Below are positions 46,004 to 54,398 of a DNA stretch of 64,000 nt, one piece after another. The notes under the pieces are model-generated. The model saw nothing but the letters and a program-made list of their open reading frames with translations. It ran no database searches and had not been told where the DNA came from. This DNA is from an uncultured Aquimonas sp. (GTDB lineage: Bacteria; Pseudomonadota; Gammaproteobacteria; Xanthomonadales; Xanthomonadaceae): NCBI RefSeq assembly GCF_937888285.1, contig NZ_CALART010000097.1, positions 13,376-77,375 of the forward strand, given 5' to 3'. The position numbers and the translations under genes were made by a program. How positions within the stretch are numbered: position 1 is the stretch's first letter; the number at the start of each line of letters is the position of its first letter.

Positions 46004-47278
46004 TCAGGCGGTCGCGAGCTGCTCGACTTCGCGCCGCGGGGCGCGGCTGGGAAACGCGTGGCGCAGGAGGCGCCAGAGCACCTGGGCGAACTGCCGCGGC
46101 ATGGAACCGGTGTTGTAGTGCTGGCCGTAGCGGGCGCAGAGCGCGCGCACTTCGACGGCGAGTGCGGCGTAGCGGTTGGCCGGCAGCTCCGGGAACAGGT
46201 GGTGCTCGATCTGGTGGCTGAGGTTGCCGGTCATCAGGTCCATCAGGCGGCCGCCGCGCAGGTTGGAGCTGCCGTGCAGCTGGCGCAGGTACCACTGGCC
46301 GCGCGATTCATGGCGCAGCACGTCTTTCGGGAAGGTGACGGCATCGGCCGTGAAGTGGCCGCAGAAGATCACCACCCAGGTCCAGACGTTGCGGATCAGG
46401 TTGGCCGCGATCGCGCCCAGCAGCACCGGCAGGAAGAAGGGCCCGGCCAGCAGGGGCAGGACCAGGTAGTCGCGAACGATCTGCCGGCGCATCTTCTTCG
46501 CCGCCGGCTGCCACTTGGCGCGCAGCTCGGCCTTGCTCATGCGGCCTTTGAAGTAGCGGCCGAGGTGGAGGTTCTGCACGGCGATGCCCCATTCGAACAA
46601 CAGGGCGAAGACCACGGCAATCAAAGGCTGGAACAGGTAGAAGGGCTTCCAGCGCTGCTCGGGGAACAGGCGCAGCAGGCCGTAGCCGAGGTCTTCGTCC
46701 ATGCCGCGCACATTGGTGTAGGTGTGGTGGCGGTAGTTGTGGGTGTCGCGCCAGTTGTCGGAGGTGCCCGCGATGTCCCACTCGTAGCGGCGGCCGTCCA
46801 GCACCGGATCGCGCAGCCAGTCGTACTGGCCGTGCATCACGTTGTGGGCAAGCTCCATGTTCTCCAGGATCTTCGACAGCGCCAGCAGCAGCACGCCGAG
46901 GCCGCAGACCGGCCACAGCAGGGCCGGCAGCCACAGGCCACTGGCGATCGCGCCGAGCACCAGCAGGGCGCGACCGGCAAAGCCGGTGTAGCGCACGGCC
47001 GCATACACGCGGCGGATGTGGCGGGCGTCGGCCTCACCGAGCTGGGCGCGGGTGCGCTCGCGCAGGGCGTCGAGTTCGGCGGCGAAGGCTGCGGTCTGGT
47101 CGGCGTCGAGCACGCGGCTGTGCGATGAGTAGCGACGCACGGTGGCCTCTGCGGCCTGATCGTGCGGCGCTGGACCCGCAGGCTGCGCGTGCCCATTCGA
47201 TGCGTGCGGGCCGACGTGGGCCGCAGCAGGCGAAGGCTGGCCGCCAGTGGGTTCGTTCGCGGAGTCGTTGTAGGTCAT
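46004..47278 (-). CDS. Membrane fatty acyl desaturase (DesB-like)
   Basis: 424 residues from ATG 47278. All three His clusters are present: HNVMHGQY, HNYRHHTYTN and HQIEHHLFPE, binding the diiron centre. Four membrane segments lie between. The N-terminal ~50 residues are hydrophilic. It is an acyl-CoA delta-9-type or linoleoyl-type desaturase by similarity to Pseudomonas DesB, although position specificity cannot be read. ATGA overlap with the upstream reductase gene. It introduces double bases into exogenous or phospholipid acyl chains to adjust fluidity. Confidence 0.9.
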   Translation of the reverse strand: MTYNDSANEPTGGQPSPAAAHVGPHASNGHAQPAGPAPHDQAAEATVRRYSSHSRVLDADQTAAFAAELDALRERTRAQLGEADARHIRRVYAAVRYTGFAGRALLVLGAIASGLWLPALLWPVCGLGVLLLALSKILENMELAHNVMHGQYDWLRDPVLDGRRYEWDIAGTSDNWRDTHNYRHHTYTNVRGMDEDLGYGLLRLFPEQRWKPFYLFQPLIAVVFALLFEWGIAVQNLHLGRYFKGRMSKAELRAKWQPAAKKMRRQIVRDYLVLPLLAGPFFLPVLLGAIAANLIRNVWTWVVIFCGHFTADAVTFPKDVLRHESRGQWYLRQLHGSSNLRGGRLMDLMTGNLSHQIEHHLFPELPANRYAALAVEVRALCARYGQHYNTGSMPRQFAQVLWRLLRHAFPSRAPRREVEQLATA

Positions 47279-48570
47279 CACAGATCCAGTACCAGGCCGT
47301 GCGCCGCGCTGTGCACACACAGGCGGATGGGAGTGGAGGGTTCGTCGCGCAGCGCGCCGTTCTGCAGGTCGCGGGAGGCACCGGCCAGGCGATCGCAGCG
47401 GCAGGTATTGCAGATGCCGCGGCGGCAGCCGAAGGCGGGCGTCTGCCCGGCTTCTTCCAGGGCCTGCAGCAGGGGGCGGTCGGTCGGCAGGTCGAGCGCG
47501 AGTCCGCTGCGCTTGAGCTGCACGCGGACCCTCGCACCGTCTGACTTCTCGGGCGTCGCTGCAGTGAAGCCCTCGGCCTGGAAGCCGCGCGCGGACGCGC
47601 ACAGTTCGCGCGCTCGCGCGATGAAGCCGTCGGGGCCGCAGGCCAGCACTTCGCTGGCGGAAAGCTCAGGCGCAAGCGCCTGCAGCTGTGTGGCGTTAAT
47701 GCGCGCAGCGGGCGCTTCGGGGTCGCGGGTCAGCAGGAACTCGACGCGCAGAGTGGGGTGCCCCTGCGCGAGCTGCAGCAGCTCCTCGTGGAAGCACAGC
47801 TCTTCGCGGGTCTGCGCCCAGTACAGCAGAGTGATCGCTCGCGTTTCGCCCTTCGCCAGCGCATCGACCAGCAGCGCACGCAGCGGGGTGATGCCGCTGC
47901 CGGCTGCAAGCAGCAGGGCGGGCGCCGGGGTGCGCATGTTCTTCAGGCCCCTCTCCCCTTGCGGGAGAGGGGTTGGCGAGAGGGGTAGGCTGCCTGCGTC
48001 GTGTGTCCGCCCCCTCTCCCCCGCCCCCTCTCCCACAAGGAGAGAGGGGTGTGTCAGTTCCGCAGCCATGCGGCCACTGCTGGTCTGCGCGCGGTCCGCT
48101 GCGCGGATGTGCGACAGCGCCAGCCCGCCGTAGGGCGCCGACAGCTCCAGAACTGCCCCCACCTGCGTCATCCGCGCCAGCACCGGGCTGACCAGGCCGC
48201 CTTCGACTTCAGCCACGGTGATCTCGATGCAGCCATCCGCGCGCGGCGGCGCCGACAGGCTGTAGCTGCGGCGATGGCGCGCGCCCTCGATCTCGACGAT
48301 CACATCCAGATGCTGGCCGGCGACAGCGCCCGGCCAGTGGCGGTTGGGCTTCAGCACCAGGGTGGTGGCGCGCGCCGACGCCGCGCGGCGTTCGATCACG
48401 CGGGCGAGGATGCGTTCGGCCGACCAGGTCCGGTCGAAGTGGCGCGCCCAGAAGTCGAAGACCGCGGGCTGCAGCCAGCGGCGGGGGCTCAGGCGCGAGG
48501 CCGGCCGGTGGCCGGTGTCGGGCGTGCGGATGGCAGGGGTTCTGGCAGGCATGCGCCGCACTATACGCAT
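47278..48570 (-). CDS. Desaturase electron-donor reductase (FAD/NAD(P)H plus 2Fe-2S) with in-frame repeat insertion
   Basis: 430 residues. FAD domain with RRSYSLSAPP; NAD(P)H domain with LLLAAGSGITPLRALL; C-terminal [2Fe-2S] domain GCRRGICNTCRC plus a later Cys (LCVHSA). It feeds electrons to the desaturase, as DesC does in Pseudomonas. Between the FAD and NAD domains lies an extra ~50-residue stretch (HPSLLVGEGAGERGR, LSPTPLPQGERGL) encoded by a double CTCTCCC REP at 47947-48051. The domains on both sides stay in frame. The start at 48570 is the longest; ATG 48552 is also possible. Confidence 0.85.
   Translation of the reverse strand: MRIVRRMPARTPAIRTPDTGHRPASRLSPRRWLQPAVFDFWARHFDRTWSAERILARVIERRAASARATTLVLKPNRHWPGAVAGQHLDVIVEIEGARHRRSYSLSAPPRADGCIEITVAEVEGGLVSPVLARMTQVGAVLELSAPYGGLALSHIRAADRAQTSSGRMAAELTHPSLLVGEGAGERGRTHDAGSLPLSPTPLPQGERGLKNMRTPAPALLLAAGSGITPLRALLVDALAKGETRAITLLYWAQTREELCFHEELLQLAQGHPTLRVEFLLTRDPEAPAARINATQLQALAPELSASEVLACGPDGFIARARELCASARGFQAEGFTAATPEKSDGARVRVQLKRSGLALDLPTDRPLLQALEEAGQTPAFGCRRGICNTCRCDRLAGASRDLQNGALRDEPSTPIRLCVHSAAHGLVLDL
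47947..48051. repeat. Double CTCTCCC-type REP inside the reductase gene
   Basis: Two palindromes (CTCTCCCCTTGCGGGAGAGG and CCCTCTCCCACAAGGAGAG) separated by a ~25-base spacer lie in frame in the reductase. They are the same family as the intergenic copies at 34049, 34417, 34616, 37470 and 63952. Confidence 0.8.
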
Positions 48571-48587
48571 ATATGCACGAGTGTGCA
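48567..48587. promoter_or_regulatory. Candidate operator between reductase and TetR gene
   Basis: Two overlapping palindromes, GCATATATGC (48567-48576) and TGCAC-GAGT-GTGCA (48574-48587), lie in the divergent promoter region. This is the expected place for the TetR-type regulator to bind and to control both sides. The AT content stands out against the GC-rich surroundings. Confidence 0.5.
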
Positions 48588-48617
48588 GATATGTGTGCGG
48601 AAATACCGCCGGCTAAG

Positions 48618-49295
48618 ATGACGCCCTGCCCCCAGCCGGAGTGCGTCTTGCCTCCTTCCGCCTCACGCCCGGCCGACCACGCGCCGGGGCGCAAGCCCAG
48701 CATCGCCCGCGAGGATCTGATCGCCGCCGCCCTGCGCCTGATCGGTCCGCACCGCAGCGTGTCGACGCTGAGCCTGCGCGAGGTCGCGCGCGAGGCGGAC
48801 ATCGCGCCGAACAGCTTCTATCGCCATTTCCGCGACATCGACGAGCTGGCGGTGGCCTTGATCGAACTCAGCGGCGAGGCGCTGCGGCGCATTGTCGGCA
48901 ATGCGCGCAAGCGCGCCGGCGACGCCAGCAGCATCGTCCGCAGCTCGATCGAGGTGTTCATCGAGCAGGTGCGCGCCGACGACCGCCTGCTGCACGTGCT
49001 GCTGCGCGAGGGCACCGCCGGCACCGACGCCTTCAAGGCCGCGGTCGACCGCGAGCTGGGCTTCTTCGAGGACGAGCTGCATTCGGATCTCGTCCGCATC
49101 AACACCGCCCAGGGCAAGCGCCTGCAGCAGCCGCGCACTGTCGCCCGCGCCATTACCCGCCTGGTGTTCGCGATGGGCGCTACCGCCATCGATGCGCCGC
49201 GCGAACGCGATGCCGAGCTGATCGAAGAGCTGAGCCTGATGGTGCGGATGATCCTCTCCGGCGCACGCGCGCTGGCCGAACGCGAGCCGGGATAG
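48618..49295 (+). CDS. FabR/DesT-type TetR regulator
   Basis: 225 residues from ATG 48618. N-terminal helix-turn-helix: IAREDLIAAALRLIGPHRSVSTLSLREVAREADIAPNSFYRHFRDIDELAVALIEL, a very FabR-like wording. FabR and DesT repress unsaturated-fatty-acid genes and read the acyl-CoA pool. Divergent from the desaturase operon (as DesT is in Pseudomonas), so it very likely controls it. Confidence 0.88.
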   Translation: MTPCPQPECVLPPSASRPADHAPGRKPSIAREDLIAAALRLIGPHRSVSTLSLREVAREADIAPNSFYRHFRDIDELAVALIELSGEALRRIVGNARKRAGDASSIVRSSIEVFIEQVRADDRLLHVLLREGTAGTDAFKAAVDRELGFFEDELHSDLVRINTAQGKRLQQPRTVARAITRLVFAMGATAIDAPRERDAELIEELSLMVRMILSGARALAEREPG

Positions 49296-49425
49296 CGGGT
49301 TCTTCCCGGTCCGACGCAGAACGGAACGAAGAGCGGCACGCGCGGAGTTTCGCGCAGGCGGCAGGCGCCTCTACCCCGCGTGGTGTCGATCGGCCCCGAG
49401 CCCCGGGGCGCGCCAATGGCCGGGC

Positions 49426-50211
49426 TCAGGCCCGGCGCGCAGTGGCTTCGGGCAAGCGATGGGTGCAGTGGGCGAGGGCGCACAGCCCGCCCATGTCGAG
49501 CAGCTGCAGCTTGCGCCCGGCGATGCGGATCAGGCCGTCCTCCTGCAGGCGCCCGAAGCCGCGGCTGACGGTCTCGATGACCAGCCCGAGATAGCTGGCG
49601 ATCTCGGCGCGACTCATCGGCAGGTTGAAGCGCTGCGACGCGATGCCCTGCGCCTGCAGCCGGAAGCTCAGGTCGACCAGGAACATCGCCAGCCGCTCGA
49701 TCGCCTGCGGGCGACTCAGGATGGTGAGGTGGTCCTGGTTGAACTCGACCGTGTGGCCCATCAGCCGCAGCAGACCATGCTGCAGGCCCGGCACCTCGCG
49801 CGCGGCCTGCTCCAGCTGGGCCAGGTTGAGCTCGCAGACTTCGCCGGCCTCGAGCGCGACCGCCAGACAGCGATGGCGACCGCTGCCCAGGGCGTCGAGC
49901 CCGATCAGCTCACCGGGCAGATGGAAGCCGATGACCTGCTCATCGCCCTCTTCGTTGATCGCCACCGACTTCAGGCTGCCGCGCCGCGACACGTACAGCG
50001 CGCTCTGGCTTTCGCCCAGTTGGAACAGGACTTCACCCGCGGCCAGGGTGCGCTGGCGACCTTGCAGCCGATGCAGGGCCTCGATGCCTTCGTCGGGGAG
50101 ATCGGAGGGTCCGGCAAGCTGTCGCAGCAGCAGGGCCGCGCAGCCCTCGCGCGCATCGAGCGCGCGCTGCGAGAACTGGGAGGGTGCGCGGCTGGCCTGC
50201 GGCATGGTCAT
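49426..50211 (-). CDS. Crp/Fnr-family transcriptional regulator
   Basis: 261 residues from ATG 50211 (or 50205). Cyclic-nucleotide-binding-like fold: LAAGEVLFQLGESQSALYVSRRGSLKSVAINEEGDEQVIGFHLPGELIGLDAL; HTH of the FNR type: MSRAEIASYLGLVIETVSRGFGRLQEDGLIRIAGRKLQLLD. The N-terminal iron-sulfur cysteine cluster of true FNR is not seen (one Cys, EGCAALLL). It may sense something other than oxygen, or may not bind a cluster. Divergent from aceE. Confidence 0.88.
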   Translation of the reverse strand: MTMPQASRAPSQFSQRALDAREGCAALLLRQLAGPSDLPDEGIEALHRLQGRQRTLAAGEVLFQLGESQSALYVSRRGSLKSVAINEEGDEQVIGFHLPGELIGLDALGSGRHRCLAVALEAGEVCELNLAQLEQAAREVPGLQHGLLRLMGHTVEFNQDHLTILSRPQAIERLAMFLVDLSFRLQAQGIASQRFNLPMSRAEIASYLGLVIETVSRGFGRLQEDGLIRIAGRKLQLLDMGGLCALAHCTHRLPEATARRA

Positions 50212-50693
50212 TCGAACGCGTGCTTCAGCGGTGTGGACCCCTGGAGGCCGAGCATCGCAAAGTGCGAAGGGCTTGTGAATCCGAGTCGGCCCGCGGGCCC
50301 CATGGGACCGCTCGAACGTGGGCGTCCGCCAGGACGGGACGGCGCGCGCGGAGCGTCCGGGCATGGGACAGGGAGAGGCGCAGCGGCGGGGCGAGGCGGC
50401 TCGCTCGATCGCAGGCCAAAGGTGTAGACCACTGGGCCAATTGGTATCGAACTCCGCGGCAAGCTCGGCGCCGCGATGGTCAGCCGAGCGTTCGCAGCGC
50501 CGGCCCATGCCATACGTATTAGTACGCTGATGCTGCTCTGCAACACGGGTCCTGCCTCCCTGCCATCGGTTACCATGCAGCGGTTTCGTCCGCGCCCGCG
50601 CGACGAGGGTCGAGCGGCTTGCCCAGCCACGAAAGACCACACGCATACCAATCGCACACCACCGCGCACAGCCGCAGCCTCCGGAGGGCCGCC
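50212..50693. other. Divergent regulatory region between the Crp/Fnr gene and aceE
   Basis: 482 bases without a supported gene. It must contain the aceE and Crp/Fnr-gene promoters, but no -35/-10 pair or FNR box (TTGAT-N4-ATCAA) stands out. GGAGGG lies just before the aceE ATG at 50694. Confidence 0.5.
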
Positions 50694-53408
50694 ATGAATG
50701 ATCTGCAGGACCTGATCGACACCGACCTCGACCCCACCGAAACCCAGGAATGGGTGGAAGCGCTGTCGGCGGTGATCGCGGCCGACGGCGGCGACCGCGC
50801 CCACTACCTGCTGGAGCGCATGGTCGAGCAGACCCGCCGCGCCGGCACCCACCTGCCCTTCAGCCCGACCACCGAATACGTCAACACGATCCCCGCGCAC
50901 CTGGAGCCCAAGAGCCCCGGCGACGCCGCGCTGGAGTGGCGGATCCGCTCGATCATCCGCTGGAACGCAATGGCCATGGTGGTGCGGGCCAACCGCAAGC
51001 CGGGCGAGCTCGGCGGCCACATCGCCAGCTTCGCCTCCTCGGCCACGCTCTACGACGTCGGCTTCAACCACTTCTGGCGCGCGCCGAGTGCGGACCACCC
51101 CGGCGACCTGATCGGCGTGCAGGGCCACTCCTCGCCGGGCGTGTATGCCCGCGCCTTCCTCGAAGGCCGGATCAGCGAGAGCCAGCTCGACCACTTCCGC
51201 ATGGAAGTCGACGGCAAGGGCATCAGCTCCTACCCGCACCCCTGGCTGATGCCGGACTTCTGGCAGCTGCCGACCGTGTCGATGGGCCTCGGTCCCATCA
51301 GCGCGATCTACCAGGCGCGCTTCTGGAAATACCTTGAAGGCCGCGGCCTGATGCCGAAGACCGACCGCAAGGTCTGGTGCTTCCTCGGCGACGGCGAAAC
51401 CGACGAGCCCGAGAGCCTGGGCGCGATCGCGCTGGCCGGGCGCGAGGGCCTCGACAACCTGATCTTCGTCATCAACTGCAACCTGCAGCGCCTGGACGGC
51501 CCGGTGCGCGGCAACGGCAAGATCATCCAGGAGCTGGAAGGCAGCTTCCGCGGCGCCAACTGGAACGTGATCAAGCTGGTCTGGGGCAGCTACTGGGATC
51601 CGCTGCTGGCCCGCGACACCACCGGCAAACTGCGCCAGCTGATGATGGAGACCGTCGACGGCGAGTACCAGAACTGCAAGGCCTTCGGCGGCAAGTACAC
51701 GCGCGACAACTTCTTCGGCAAGCACCCGGAAACCGCGGCGCTGGTCGCCAACCTCAGCGACGAGGACATCTGGCGCCTGAACCGCGGTGGCCACGATCCG
51801 CACAAGGTCTACGCCGCCTACGACGCGGCGGTGAAGACCACCGGAATGCCCACCGTGATCCTGGCCAAGACGGTCAAGGGCTACGGCATGGGCAAGGCGG
51901 GTGAATCACTCAACCCGACCCACCAGACCAAGAAGCTCGATGACGAGGCGGTGCGCGCCTTCCGCGATCGTTTCAAGATTCCGGTGCCCGACGACAAGCT
52001 GGCCGAGGTGCCCTTCTACCACCCGGGCCCCGACTCGCCCGAGGTGCAGTACCTGAAGGCGCGTCGTGAGGCCCTGGGCGGTCCGCTGCCGCAGCGCCGG
52101 GTCAAGGCCAGCGAGTCGCTGAAGGTTCCCGAGCTGAACGTGTTCGAGCGCCTGCTGAAGTCCAGCGGCGACCGCGAGATCAGCACCACCATGGCCTTCG
52201 TGCAGGCCTTCAACATCATCCTGCGCGACAAGCAGGTCGGCCCGCGCTGCGTGCCGATCGTCGCCGACGAGGCCCGCACCTTCGGCATGGAGGGCCTGTT
52301 CCGGCAGATCGGCATCTATGCGCCGCACGGCCAGAAGTACAAGCCGGTCGACGCCGACCAGCTGATGTACTACCGCGAGGACGCCGCCGGCCAGGTGCTG
52401 GAGGAAGGCATCACCGAGGCCGGTGCGTTCTCGAGCTGGATGGCGGCCGCCACCAGCTACAGCACCAACAACCTGCAGATGCTGCCGTTCTACATCTACT
52501 ACTCGATGTACGGCTTCCAGCGCATCGGCGACTCCGCCTGGCAGGCCGCCGACATGCGCTCACGCGGTTTCCTGCTCGGTGCCACCGCCGGCCGCACCAC
52601 GCTGAACGGCGAGGGCCTGCAGCACGAGGACGGCCACAGCCACCTGCTGGCCGGCGCGATTCCGAATTGCCGTCCGTATGACCCGACCTTCGGCTTCGAG
52701 GTCGCGGTGATCCTGCAGCACGGCATGCGCCGGATGATCGAGGAGCAGGTCGACGAGTACTACTACCTGACGCTGATGAACGAGAACTACGCGCACCCGG
52801 ACATGCCGGCCGGCGCGGAGGACGGGATCATCCGCGGCATGTATCTGCTGCGGGAATCGGGCAACGGGAATGGGGAATCGGGGAAGAGCAAGAGCAAGAG
52901 CAAGAGCAAGAAGCCGCATGTGCAGTTGCTGGGTTCGGGCACAATCCTGCGCGAGGTGATGGCGGCGGCCGAGCTGCTGGAGAAGGAGTTCGGCGTGTCG
53001 GCCGACATCTGGAGCTGCCCGAGCTTCACCGAGCTGCGCCGCGACGGCTTCGACGCCGAGCGCCACAACCGTCTGAACCCCGAGAAGCCGCCGCGCAAGG
53101 CCTACGTGACCCAGCTGCTGGAAGGCCGCGCGGGCCCCGCAATCGCCGCCACCGACTACGTGCGCGGCTTCGCCGACCAGATCCGCGCCTTTGTTCCGAT
53201 GCGCTACACCGTGCTCGGCACCGACGGCTTCGGCCGCTCGGACACCCGCGCCAACCTGCGCCGCTTCTTCGAGGTCGACCGCTTCCACATCGCCCACGCG
53301 GCGATCTGCGCGCTGGCCGAGGAGGGCGTGATGAACGCCAAGGACGTGGCGCGGGCCATCAAGGAATTCGGCATCAACGCCGACAAGCCCAACCCCAGCC
53401 ACGTCTGA
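50694..53408 (+). CDS. aceE: Pyruvate dehydrogenase E1 component AceE with an in-frame repeat insertion
   Basis: 904 residues, homodimeric E1 form. Thiamine-diphosphate site: GDGETDEPESLGAIALAGREGLDNLIFVINCNLQ with the GDG...NCN motif. Other family stretches: HIASFASSATLYDVGFNHFW and LPFYIYYSMYGFQRIGDSAWQAADMRSRGFLLGATAGRTTLNGEGLQHEDGHS. Near residue 720 the sequence LLRESGNGNGESGKSKSKSKSKKPHVQLLGSGTIL contains a repeat-derived insert: a GGGAATGGGGAATCGGG piece and four AAGAGC hexamers (52884-52907). E2 and E3 genes are not adjacent. Confidence 0.95.
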   Translation: MNDLQDLIDTDLDPTETQEWVEALSAVIAADGGDRAHYLLERMVEQTRRAGTHLPFSPTTEYVNTIPAHLEPKSPGDAALEWRIRSIIRWNAMAMVVRANRKPGELGGHIASFASSATLYDVGFNHFWRAPSADHPGDLIGVQGHSSPGVYARAFLEGRISESQLDHFRMEVDGKGISSYPHPWLMPDFWQLPTVSMGLGPISAIYQARFWKYLEGRGLMPKTDRKVWCFLGDGETDEPESLGAIALAGREGLDNLIFVINCNLQRLDGPVRGNGKIIQELEGSFRGANWNVIKLVWGSYWDPLLARDTTGKLRQLMMETVDGEYQNCKAFGGKYTRDNFFGKHPETAALVANLSDEDIWRLNRGGHDPHKVYAAYDAAVKTTGMPTVILAKTVKGYGMGKAGESLNPTHQTKKLDDEAVRAFRDRFKIPVPDDKLAEVPFYHPGPDSPEVQYLKARREALGGPLPQRRVKASESLKVPELNVFERLLKSSGDREISTTMAFVQAFNIILRDKQVGPRCVPIVADEARTFGMEGLFRQIGIYAPHGQKYKPVDADQLMYYREDAAGQVLEEGITEAGAFSSWMAAATSYSTNNLQMLPFYIYYSMYGFQRIGDSAWQAADMRSRGFLLGATAGRTTLNGEGLQHEDGHSHLLAGAIPNCRPYDPTFGFEVAVILQHGMRRMIEEQVDEYYYLTLMNENYAHPDMPAGAEDGIIRGMYLLRESGNGNGESGKSKSKSKSKKPHVQLLGSGTILREVMAAAELLEKEFGVSADIWSCPSFTELRRDGFDAERHNRLNPEKPPRKAYVTQLLEGRAGPAIAATDYVRGFADQIRAFVPMRYTVLGTDGFGRSDTRANLRRFFEVDRFHIAHAAICALAEEGVMNAKDVARAIKEFGINADKPNPSHV
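52854..52910 (+). repeat. GGGAATC repeat plus hexamer microsatellite inside aceE
   Basis: GGGAATCGGGCAACGGGAAT, then GGGGAATCGGGG, followed by four AAGAGC units (52884-52907). Codes for ESGNGNGESGKSKSKSKSKK. The hexamer keeps frame on gain or loss of units. Confidence 0.75.
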
Positions 53409-53425
53409 GCCGCGCGTCGGTGACA

Positions 53426-53459
53426 GACAACGGGCGCCGCGAGGCGCCCGTTGTCGTTT
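53426..53459 (+). terminator. aceE terminator
   Basis: A 13-bp perfect stem (GACAACGGGCGCC with GGCGCCCGTTGTC), 4-base loop GCGA, then GTTT. It lies 18 bases after the aceE stop and also ends the converging phosphoramidate-type operon. Confidence 0.85.
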
Positions 53460-53474
53460 CAGGGCGAGGCGCGC

Positions 53475-54398
53475 TCAGGCCGGCGCCCGCGCCGGCAGGC
53501 TCACGGACGCCGTGGCCCGGGTCAGATGCAGCCAAGGGCCTTGCTGCTCCGGAGACAGCCCTCGCCAGGCCAAGACAGCGGGCAGATCCAGGCGCAGCGG
53601 CTCGCCCTGTGTCGTCTGCAGCGGCGGATAGCCCAAGGCCTGCAGCAGAGGTGCCCAATGCGGGCCCAGCAGGCGATGCCAATGCGGCCACCACGCCTGT
53701 TGCCACTCGAAAGGCTGGCCCGCCCGATTGAAGACGCGGCTACCGGCGCCGGCTCCGCGCTCCGCCTCCACCCGCTGCAGGTGCTCCACGCGCGATGCCT
53801 CGATCGCAGCATCGATCTGCGCGTCTGAACGGGTAAGGCCCAGCCAGTCCAGCACGCGTCGGATACAGGCCTGCGGCGACCGCTTGCTGTCCTCGAAACG
53901 CAGCACCAGCGTCTGCGTGCCGCGGGGATCCCTCTTCAACCAGGCCTGCAGATGCAGCCAGAGCAGATCGACATAGCTGGCCGGGCCGCCCCAGAAGCCG
54001 CTGCGCGCGAACTCCAGCAGGCCGGTGTCTGCGGCCAGCCCCTCGTTACGCAGATGACGGCGCCACTCGGAGTACAGCGCATCGCGCGGGTCACGCACGA
54101 ACAGGATGCGGCGCGGCGCGCACTCGATCTGCCAGGGAAAGGCGTGGGTGAATCGCAGTCGCGGTGTGCCGGTGCGTTCGAAGATCTGACCGGGACGGGG
54201 ACTGGCGAGGGTCTGCGCCCAGGGCCGGTCGTCAGCCACATAGCGCCAGCGCGTGGCGTCGACCTGCTGCCACTCGCGCGCGGTGTCGAAGCCCCACAGC
54301 TCGGGCAGGGCAAGACCCAGCTCCAGCAGCGCGTTGGCCAGCCAGGCCGCGCCACTGGGGAACTGCGGCGAGACGATGTCGACGTCGAAGCCGCTCAT
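53475..54398 (-). CDS. Sulfotransferase-fold protein; candidate phosphoramidate transferase
   Basis: 307 residues. Sulfotransferase signatures are seen: the 5'-phosphosulfate loop (SPQFPSGAAWLANALLELG, cf. PKSGTTWL) and the 3'-phosphate site RRILFVRDPRDALYSEWRRH. GYPPL near the C-terminus follows. Its ATG overlaps the upstream kinase stop as ATGA. The cluster's own predicted product, 3'-phospho-CDP-phosphoramidate, has the same 3'-phospho-nucleoside diphosphate-type layout as PAPS, so I propose it transfers phosphoramidate rather than sulfate. No PAPS synthesis genes are seen. Alternative: it uses ordinary PAPS. Confidence 0.75.
   Translation of the reverse strand: MSGFDVDIVSPQFPSGAAWLANALLELGLALPELWGFDTAREWQQVDATRWRYVADDRPWAQTLASPRPGQIFERTGTPRLRFTHAFPWQIECAPRRILFVRDPRDALYSEWRRHLRNEGLAADTGLLEFARSGFWGGPASYVDLLWLHLQAWLKRDPRGTQTLVLRFEDSKRSPQACIRRVLDWLGLTRSDAQIDAAIEASRVEHLQRVEAERGAGAGSRVFNRAGQPFEWQQAWWPHWHRLLGPHWAPLLQALGYPPLQTTQGEPLRLDLPAVLAWRGLSPEQQGPWLHLTRATASVSLPARAPA

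Noticed and set aside
50428..50445. ACCACTGGGCCAATTGGT as a PdhR-type operator for aceE
   Set aside because: The arms do not fit ATTGGT-N3-ACCAAT spacing and the region is not clearly conserved; a chance partial palindrome is likely.
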